In this document: piece after piece, positions 1 through 7,062 of the stretch
How positions within the stretch are numbered: the first letter of the stretch is position 1
How the letters are laid out: every line of letters starts with the position of its first letter
Notes under the pieces: generated by a model
What the model was told of the DNA's origin: nothing
What the model saw: only the letters and a program-made list of their open reading frames with translations
The model's database searches: none
Origin: Myxococcales bacterium
GTDB taxonomy: Bacteria > Myxococcota > Myxococcia > Myxococcales > Anaeromyxobacteraceae
DNA: 7,062 nt
Direction: 5' to 3'
NCBI GenBank assembly: GCA_021848865.1
Contig: JAJZTO010000109.1
Span: forward strand, 1-7,062
Program-made: the position numbers and the translations under genes

Positions 1-399
1 CCGATCTCCCGGGCCGACTGCCTGCGCTGCCACCGCGAGAACGGCGTGGCCCCGGGCCGCTTCTCCGACTCGGCCCCCATGCAGTTCGACTGCGCCGCCT
101 GCCACCACCCGCACGCCGCCACCGCCGCCGGGCAGGTGCCCTGCCTGAAGTGCCACGCCGGCGTCCCCCGGGCCGGGCTGCACGCCGCCCGCGGCCACCA
201 GAAGTGCCTCTCCTGCCACGCCGCCCACACCTGGCGGGTGGGCGACGGCCACTGCGCCGCCTGCCACCAGGGGCAGGCTTCCCACGCCCAGGGGAAGCGC
301 TGCGCCACCTGCCACGGCTTCCACGGGGCCGGCGACCCGCTGCCGCCGCCGCGGCCCAAGGTGGTCCTCGACGCGGTGGACCGGGAGGGGCTGAAGTGA
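1..399 (+). CDS. Multiheme c-type cytochrome, doubled-CXXCH type (5' end outside window)
   Basis: The reading frame is open from base 1, so the gene begins upstream; the GTG at 46 is only an internal codon, because a CLRCH heme motif lies before it. The 132 visible residues carry six CXXCH covalent heme-attachment motifs, at visible residues 7-11, 31-35, 48-52, 69-73, 85-89 and 101-105. Two have a further His in the CXXCHxPH / CXXCHxxH style (31-38, 69-76), and extra histidines (61, 66, 84, 95) could serve as distal ligands. This paired spacing resembles the doubled-CXXCH family. Such proteins work outside the cytoplasmic membrane as electron carriers, often in respiratory or extracellular electron transfer, and need Sec export and the cytochrome c maturation system. 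The C-terminus is a short proline-rich, non-heme tail with no membrane anchor. Its stop overlaps the start of the histidine kinase by 4 bases. The specific redox partner cannot be told from this fragment. Confidence 0.92.
   Translation, partial: PISRADCLRCHRENGVAPGRFSDSAPMQFDCAACHHPHAATAAGQVPCLKCHAGVPRAGLHAARGHQKCLSCHAAHTWRVGDGHCAACHQGQASHAQGKRCATCHGFHGAGDPLPPPRPKVVLDAVDREGLK
383..390 (+). promoter_or_regulatory. Shine-Dalgarno that sets the histidine kinase start
   Basis: The purine run GGGAGGGG lies within the last codons of the cytochrome gene and ends 5 bases before the GTG at 396. It supports GTG-396 over the far-upstream start at 150, which would read through the cytochrome gene in another frame, and over the ATG at 420, which would cut into the first membrane helix. 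Confidence 0.6.
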
Positions 400-1861
400 C
401 GCTGCGGCTCAAGCTCTTCATGCTGATGGCCGGGGTCACGGTCTTCTCCACCATGGGGGTGACGGCGGTGGCCCTGTGGCGCGAGCTGCAGCGCGGCCAG
501 GAGCTGCTCTACCGCGAGGGCGCGACCCTGGCCGGCAGCGTGGCGGCCGGCGCCTCGCGCTTCGTCGGGCCCGACGGGGCCCGGCCCGAGGCCCGGGAGG
601 CGCTCGAGCCCATGCTGCGCCGGCTGGTGGCCGGCGCGCCGCTGGTCCGCGCCTGGGTGGTGGACCGCTCCGGCCGCCTGGTGGCCTGCGCCGGGACGCC
701 CGGCGGCCACGAGCGCTGCCCCGACGGGATGCCCGGCGCGTTCGCCCCGGCCGAGTCGCCGGTGCAGGCGCTGCTGCGGCTGGTGCAGGCCGAGGGCATC
801 GTGGCCAGCGCCCCGGTGCTGCGCGACGGCGAGCTGGTCGGCGCGGTGCGCGTGGATTTCAAGCACGAGGAGGTGGTGGGCTCGGCCCGCCGCCTGGCCT
901 GGAGCTCGGCCGCGGTGGCGGGCCTGTGGATCCTCATCGGCCAGGCCTTCTCGGCGCTGCTCTTCGCCGGCATCGCCCGCTCCATCACCCGGGTGGTGCG
1001 GGCCTCGGAGCAGCTCGCCGACGGCGAGCGGGGGCTGCAGCTGCCGGTCCCGGGCGACCGGGAGCTGGCCGACCTGGTGGTGTCCTTCAACCGGCTCAGC
1101 GCCCGGCTCAAGGCGCGCCGCGACGAGAACGAGCGGCTCATCGCCGAGCTGGAGGCGCGGGTGCAGCAGAAGACCCGCGAGGTGCTGCGCGCCGACCGGC
1201 TGGCGACCCTGGGCGGGATCGCGGCCGGCTTCGCCCACGAGCTGGGCAACTCCCTGAACGTCATCCGCGGCTACGCCGGGGTGGCGCTGCGGGAGCTGCC
1301 CGAGGGCCACCCCAACCGGCCCGACCTGGAGGCGGTGAAGCGCGAGACCAAGCGCGCCGCCGCGCTGCTGGAGCGCTTCCTGGTCTTCGCCCGCTCCCGG
1401 GACACCCGGGCCCAGGCCCAGTCGATCGAGCCGGTGCTGCGCGAGGCGGTGGAGGTGGTCGGGCCGGCCGCCGCCCAGGCCGGGATCGAGACCCACGTCC
1501 AGGTGGACCCGGGCCTTCCCGAGGTGAACGCCGACGCCGAGATGCTGCGCCAGGCCTTCCTGAACCTCTGCGTGAACGCCATCCAGGCGATGCAGCCCGG
1601 CGGCGGCCGCCTCGAGGTCCGGCTGCGGCGCGACGGCGACGCGGTGGCGGTGGAGTTCCGGGACACCGGGCCGGGCATCGACCCCGAGGTCCAGCAGCAC
1701 GTCTTCGAGCCGTTCTTCACCACCAAGGCGGCGGGCACCGGCCTGGGCCTGGCCATCGTGCGCCAGGCGGCCGAGACCCACGGCGGGACGGTGGAGGTGG
1801 AGAGCCGGCCGGGCGCGGGGGCGCTCTTCCGGGTTCGCCTGCCCGGCGCGGGGGGGAAGGC

Positions 1862-1865
<4 letters not shown>
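396..1865 (+). CDS. Membrane-bound sensor histidine kinase (HAMP-HisKA-HATPase)
   Basis: This 489-residue protein starts at GTG-396, overlapping the cytochrome stop as GTGA. A first membrane helix spans residues 7-28, followed by a roughly 140-residue predicted periplasmic sensor domain (29-168). Its central stretch (VWVVDRSG-like, about 90-97) resembles a Cache/PDC fold, but that assignment is tentative. The second helix is about 170-194, then HAMP (about 195-248), a coiled-coil linker, and the HisKA domain with the phospho-acceptor His281 in HELGNSLN (the usual NP is NS here). The ATPase domain shows the N box (Asn394 in NLCVNAIQAM), the G1 box (Asp423 in DTGPG), the F box (FEPFFTTK) and the G2 box (447-452, GTGLGL). 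All key catalytic residues are present, so it should be active. It should autophosphorylate and pass phosphate to the regulator whose start overlaps its stop. The signal is unknown; the upstream cytochrome suggests a respiratory or redox cue. Confidence 0.93.
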
Positions 1866-3241
<1,376 letters not shown>

Positions 3242-3242
3242 G

Positions 3243-3264
3243 CGCCCGGGCCCGCCGCCGGGCG
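3243..3264. terminator. Possible hairpin between convergent genes
   Basis: CGCCCGG at 3243-3249 pairs with CCGGGCG at 3258-3264 across an 8-base loop, in the 39-bp gap between the regulator stop and the convergent glycosyltransferase stop. There is no T-run on either side, and the local GC content makes chance stems common, so this is at best a weak bidirectional or Rho-assisted terminator. Confidence 0.3.
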
Positions 3265-3280
3265 GAGCGGCGCCGGGGCG

Positions 3281-4195
3281 TCAGGGCATGAGGTGGAACC
3301 GCCAGGAGAGGACCCGGGCCGCGAGCCGCCCGGGGACCTCGTCCAGCTCCGGCAGCGGCCCGCGGTACTCCTGCCCCATGCGCAGCACCTTCCGGTAGAA
3401 GAAGCGGGCCGTCATCCCCCACTTGCGCGCGAACTGGCGCCGCCCGTCGTTGGCGGCGAGCCGGCGCATGGTCTGCTGGCGGAAGTGGTAGACGACGCTC
3501 CGCCCGGCCCCGCGGAACTCCCGCACCCCGGCCCGCCACAGCTTCATCGCCAGGTCGGGGTCGGAGTAGTCGCCGGGCGAGAACTCGGGGGAGTAGCCGC
3601 CCACCAGCTGCCAGAGCGACCGGTGGACCAGGCTCGGGGGCCAGGAGGCCCCCGACCAGTCGGGGCGGCGCAGCCGCGGCAGGGCGGCGAGCAGGTCGGC
3701 CTCGCGGAAGCTCGCGGCGTCGCGGCCGAAGTCCTCGGGCGGCAGGGCCGCGGGGTTCAGGCCGCGCGGCTCGAGCAGGGTGGAGGAGAGGAAGCACCGG
3801 GTGTGGCCGACGCGCCGCGCCGCCTCCCAGAGCGCCTGGTCCCAGCCCGGGCACGGGTACATGTCGTCGTTCATGTAGAGCACCCAGTCGGTGCGGGCCA
3901 GCGACGCCGCGGCGTTCACCGGGAGGCAGATGCCGGCGTTCTCGCGGGACCAGGTGTGGTCGAGCCCCTCGGACCGGACCCAGGCCAGGGTGCCGTCGCC
4001 GCCGTCGTTCACGTGCAGCACCAGCTGGTGCCGGAAGGCCGAGTTCCGGCGCAGGGCGCCGAGGCAGAGCCGGAGCATCGGCAGGTTGTTCCAGGTGGGG
4101 ATGACGATGGTGAAGCGCTCGCCGCCCGGGCCCGGCGCGGCCGGGTGGAAGCTGATGGGCGGGGCGGGCGGCGGGGGGCGGCGGCCGGGGAACAC
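3281..4195 (-). CDS. Family 2 (GT-A fold) glycosyltransferase
   Basis: A 304-residue protein with no membrane segment, so probably cytoplasmic. After a disordered Pro-rich leader (2-25), the nucleotide-sugar fold begins with FTIVIPTWNN (28-37), followed by HVNDGGDGT (61-69), ENAGICLPVNAA (85-96) and the metal/diphosphate-binding MNDDM (108-112, the DXD equivalent). The segment GGYSPEFSPGDYSDPDLAMKL (199-219) matches the acceptor-side region carrying the acidic catalytic residue in GT2 enzymes, and a VVYHF strand (234-238) follows. It should transfer a sugar from an NDP-sugar to an envelope or secreted glycan; donor and acceptor cannot be read from sequence. The start is GTG at 4193-4195. An in-frame TAG at 4208-4210 closes the frame just upstream, and the next Met (residue 40) is inside the fold, so no other usual start is credible. 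The Shine-Dalgarno is weak. It is a lone gene, with convergent and divergent neighbours of unrelated function. Confidence 0.85.
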   Translation of the reverse strand: MFPGRRPPPPAPPISFHPAAPGPGGERFTIVIPTWNNLPMLRLCLGALRRNSAFRHQLVLHVNDGGDGTLAWVRSEGLDHTWSRENAGICLPVNAAASLARTDWVLYMNDDMYPCPGWDQALWEAARRVGHTRCFLSSTLLEPRGLNPAALPPEDFGRDAASFREADLLAALPRLRRPDWSGASWPPSLVHRSLWQLVGGYSPEFSPGDYSDPDLAMKLWRAGVREFRGAGRSVVYHFRQQTMRRLAANDGRRQFARKWGMTARFFYRKVLRMGQEYRGPLPELDEVPGRLAARVLSWRFHLMP

Positions 4196-4267
4196 GGAGC
4201 GTCCAGCCTAGCAGGAGCCGGCCCGGCCGGGCCACGGTCCCGGGCGCGGCCCTGGCCCGCCCGGCGG
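4196..4267. other. Intergenic region upstream of the glycosyltransferase
   Basis: This non-coding stretch separates the leftward glycosyltransferase from the rightward sahR promoter. It is extremely GC-rich and holds a 14-bp perfect palindrome (4220-4233, GGCCCGGCCGGGCC) built only of G and C. No convincing -35/-10 pair for the leftward gene is visible here. Confidence 0.5.
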
Positions 4268-4295
4268 TTGACGTCGCGAGTCCGGCCCTGATAAT
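4268..4295 (+). promoter_or_regulatory. Sigma70-type promoter of the sahR-ahcY unit
   Basis: TTGACG (4268-4273, five of six to TTGACA) and GATAAT (4290-4295, five of six to TATAAT) are separated by 16 bases. They stand out as an AT-containing island in a very GC-rich region. Transcription should start near 4301-4303, giving a leader of only about 5-7 bases before the ATG at 4308. The last three bases of the -10 box are the first three of the palindromic operator, so a bound repressor would block RNA polymerase. The positions are read directly; activity is inferred. Confidence 0.65.
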
Positions 4296-4318
4296 CGCTC
4301 CATCCGGATGGAGCGATT
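4293..4318. promoter_or_regulatory. Perfect 26-bp palindrome, probable SahR operator
   Basis: The half-site AATCGCTCCATCC (4293-4305) is followed directly by its exact reverse complement (4306-4318), with no spacer and no mismatch. It covers the end of the -10 box, the predicted transcription start and the first codons of the regulator, including the ATG at 4308. ArsR-family dimers bind such two-fold symmetric sites, and SahR proteins are known to repress SAM-cycle genes and release DNA when SAH binds. Autoregulation with co-control of ahcY is therefore the likely role. I saw no second copy in the 47-bp sahR-ahcY gap. Confidence 0.75.
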
Positions 4319-5267
4319 GAATGGCGAGGCCCGCCGGCCCGACCGGCTGCTCTCCTGGATGGGCGGCCTCGCCGACCCCACCCGGCTGCGGCTGCTCCAC
4401 CTGCTGGATCGCCAGGAGCTGGGCGTGGCCGAGCTCTGCGCCGTCCTGAAGCTCCCCCAGTCCACCGTGAGCCGTCACCTGAAGCTCCTCTCCGGCGACG
4501 GCTGGCTCGCGGCCCGGACCCGCGCCACCTCCCGCCTCTACCGGATGGCCGAGCTCGACGCCGGGGCCCGCAAGCTCTGGCGCCTGGCCCGGGAGCAGAC
4601 CGGCGCCTGGGCGGCGCTGGAGCAGGACCGCGCGCGGCTGGAGCGGCTGCTCGCCACGCGGCGCGGGGCGGCGGAGCGCTTCTTCGCCGGCGCCGCCGCC
4701 GAGTGGGAGCGGATGCGCGCCGCCCTCTACGGCCAGGGCTTCGTGGTCGAGGCGCTCTGCGCCGCGCTGCCGCGCGCCTGGACCGTCGCCGACCTGGGCT
4801 GCGGCACCGGCGACCTCGCCGCCCGCCTCGCCGGCCGGGTGCGGCAGGTCCACGCCGTGGACCGCTCCGCCGCCATGCTCAAGGTCGCGCAGCGCCGCTG
4901 GGGCGACCGGAAGAACCTCACCTTCTGGCCGAGCGAGCTCTCCCGGCTGGTGCTCCCGGACGGCTGCTGCGACGCCGCCTTCCTCTTCCTGGTGCTCGCC
5001 TACCAGGAGGACCCGGCCCCGGTGCTCCGCGAGGCGGCCCGCATCCTCCGGCCCGGCGGGCGGCTGGTGGTGGCCGACCTCACCGTCCACGCCGACGAGG
5101 AGTTCCGGCGCCGCATGGGGCAGGCCCGCGACGGCTTCCGGCCCGACGAGCTGGCCGCGCTGCTCGCCGCCGCCGGCCTGGCCGCCCCGGCCGTCGCCCG
5201 GCTCGCCCCCGAGCCCGGCGCCCGCGGCCCCGCGCTGCTGGTGGCCGCCGCCGAGCGGCCCGCCTAG
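4308..5267 (+). CDS. sahR: SahR-like ArsR-family regulator with SAM-methyltransferase-fold sensor domain
   Basis: The 319-residue protein has an N-terminal ArsR winged helix (about 13-80): LADPTRLRLLHLL is the family's helix signature, PQSTVSRHLKLL (50-61) is the recognition helix, and RLYRM forms the wing end. A helical linker (about 85-150) leads to a class I methyltransferase-like domain with motif I DLGCGTG (162-168), Asp185 at the end of strand 2 for ribose contact, and RILRPGGRLVVADL as the later strand motif. ArsR/methyltransferase fusions beside ahcY are SahR, in which this domain senses S-adenosylhomocysteine and DNA is released when SAH rises. The complete SAM/SAH-binding motif fits a ligand sensor; true methylation activity cannot be excluded. 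Start: ATG-4308 lies inside the operator and has no Shine-Dalgarno, suggesting near-leaderless translation. TTG-4317 (with GGAG three bases upstream) or ATG-4359 are alternatives that leave the winged helix largely intact. ahcY lies 47 bp downstream, probably in the same transcript. Confidence 0.85.
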   Translation: MERLNGEARRPDRLLSWMGGLADPTRLRLLHLLDRQELGVAELCAVLKLPQSTVSRHLKLLSGDGWLAARTRATSRLYRMAELDAGARKLWRLAREQTGAWAALEQDRARLERLLATRRGAAERFFAGAAAEWERMRAALYGQGFVVEALCAALPRAWTVADLGCGTGDLAARLAGRVRQVHAVDRSAAMLKVAQRRWGDRKNLTFWPSELSRLVLPDGCCDAAFLFLVLAYQEDPAPVLREAARILRPGGRLVVADLTVHADEEFRRRMGQARDGFRPDELAALLAAAGLAAPAVARLAPEPGARGPALLVAAAERPA

Positions 5268-5302
5268 AACCCCCATCCCTTCCCCTGGCCGCACCCACCC
5301 CG

Positions 5303-5307
5303 AGGAG
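5303..5307 (+). promoter_or_regulatory. Strong Shine-Dalgarno for ahcY
   Basis: AGGAG, within GAGGAGAGA, lies 7 bases before the ATG at 5315. This near-ideal site fixes the ahcY start and contrasts with the absence of any such site before sahR, suggesting that the enzyme is translated much more strongly than its repressor from a shared transcript. Confidence 0.75.
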
Positions 5308-5314
5308 AGACGCC

Positions 5315-6783
<1,469 letters not shown>

Positions 6784-6787
<4 letters not shown>

Positions 6788-7062
6788 CGTCCGGGCGGCG
6801 GCGGAGGCACCTGGCCCGGTGGCGGCGGTGGGATCTGGCCCGGCGCCGGGCCGGGCCGGGTGAGCCCCTGGGGGGTGAGCTGGACGTAGTCGCCGACGCG
6901 GAAGGGGACCGGCGGCCAGTAGCTGAAGGTCTGGTAGCCGCCGTCCTCGAAGCGGACCAGCACCTCGTACCAGACCTGCTCGGCCGAGCCCTGGCTGGCG
7001 GCGGCGCCCACGGCCGCGCCGGTGACGGCGCCGAAGAAGGTGGCGGCGCCGTTGCCGTGCGG
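6784..7062 (-). CDS. Glycine-zipper envelope protein, SlyB/17-kDa antigen-like (N-terminus outside window)
   Basis: The frame is open to the right edge, so the start lies outside; the GTG at 7011 is internal, because the glycine zipper lies before it. The visible 92 residues begin with a small-residue membrane segment containing a GxxxGxxxG zipper (visible Gly11, 15, 19; FGAVTGAAVGAAASQG). A short beta-type domain follows (VWYEVLVRFEDGGYQTFSY, then FRVGDYVQL), matching the C-terminal part of SlyB/Rickettsia 17-kDa surface-antigen proteins, which usually are outer-membrane lipoproteins supporting envelope integrity. A signal peptide or lipobox would be in the missing part and cannot be confirmed. 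The C-terminus is unusual: a Pro/Gly/Gln tail of about 25 residues with two copies of a PPPPPGQ-like unit. Its TAG stop overlaps the ahcY stop head-on, leaving no intergenic terminator space. Confidence 0.78.
6793..6840 (-). repeat. Two-copy 24-bp tandem repeat encoding proline-rich tail
   Basis: Bases 6793-6816 and 6817-6840 are two 24-bp units differing at five positions. On the minus strand each encodes a Gly-Gln-(Val/Ile)-Pro5 unit at the C-terminus of the glycine-zipper protein. Codon-level differences (CCA, CCG and CCT for Pro; GTG vs ATC) suggest the duplication is not recent. Confidence 0.7.

Noticed and set aside
150..395. N-terminal extension of the histidine kinase to an ATG at 150
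   Set aside because: The translated stretch is Arg/Pro-rich and overlaps the cytochrome's heme motifs in another frame; GTG-396 with its Shine-Dalgarno and immediate membrane helix is the natural start.
476..1861. Upstream extension of the response regulator frame
   Set aside because: The sequence before residue MKPKVMVIDD is low-complexity Arg/Gly/Ala text out of frame with the kinase; ATG-1862 begins the receiver domain precisely.
4220..4233. 14-bp perfect palindrome GGCCCGGCCGGGCC as an operator
   Set aside because: It consists only of G and C in a region where such symmetry arises easily by chance; there is no promoter next to it and no second copy.
4250..4270. Sigma54 -24/-12 promoter in the glycosyltransferase-sahR gap
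   Set aside because: TGGCCC appears, but no TTGC or TGC element follows at the required spacing.

Overview
The window is very GC-rich with strong G/C preference at third codon positions. It carries a high-density multiheme c-type cytochrome, a sigma54-type two-component system and an SAH-responsive regulator next to ahcY. Together these suggest a metal- or anaerobe-adapted deltaproteobacterial/myxobacterial lineage; Anaeromyxobacter or a relative is my best guess, inferred from style and gene content rather than a database match. Coding density is very high and there is no gene-free stretch over about 115 bp.

Left part (1-3241, + strand): the C-terminal end of a multiheme cytochrome c (six CXXCH motifs in 132 visible residues), then a membrane sensor histidine kinase and an NtrC-type sigma54 response regulator. 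Both junctions are 4-base stop/start overlaps (GTGA at 396-399, ATGA at 1862-1865), so the three genes look like one translationally coupled operon. The kinase probably senses a periplasmic or redox condition and phosphorylates the regulator, which would activate sigma54 promoters lying outside this window. A short hairpin without a U-tract sits in the 39-bp convergent gap that follows.

Middle (3281-4195, - strand): a single family 2 glycosyltransferase with a GTG start, of unknown acceptor.

Right part (4268-6787, + strand): a SAM-cycle module. A sigma70-like promoter (TTGACG-N16-GATAAT) overlaps a perfect 26-bp palindrome at 4293-4318, and this palindrome contains the start codon of an ArsR-type regulator fused to a SAM-methyltransferase-like domain. 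That architecture, directly upstream of ahcY, matches SahR, the SAH-sensing repressor of SAM-cycle genes. ahcY follows after 47 bp with a strong Shine-Dalgarno. The expected logic is that SAH accumulates, releases SahR from the palindrome, and sahR-ahcY is induced so that SAH is hydrolysed.

Right edge (6784-7062, - strand): the C-terminal part of a SlyB/17-kDa-antigen-like glycine-zipper envelope protein with a proline-rich tail. Its stop codon overlaps that of ahcY in the shared palindrome CTAG.

Nothing here is a clearly unknown system. The most informative signal is the long perfect palindrome overlapping both promoter and start codon of sahR.
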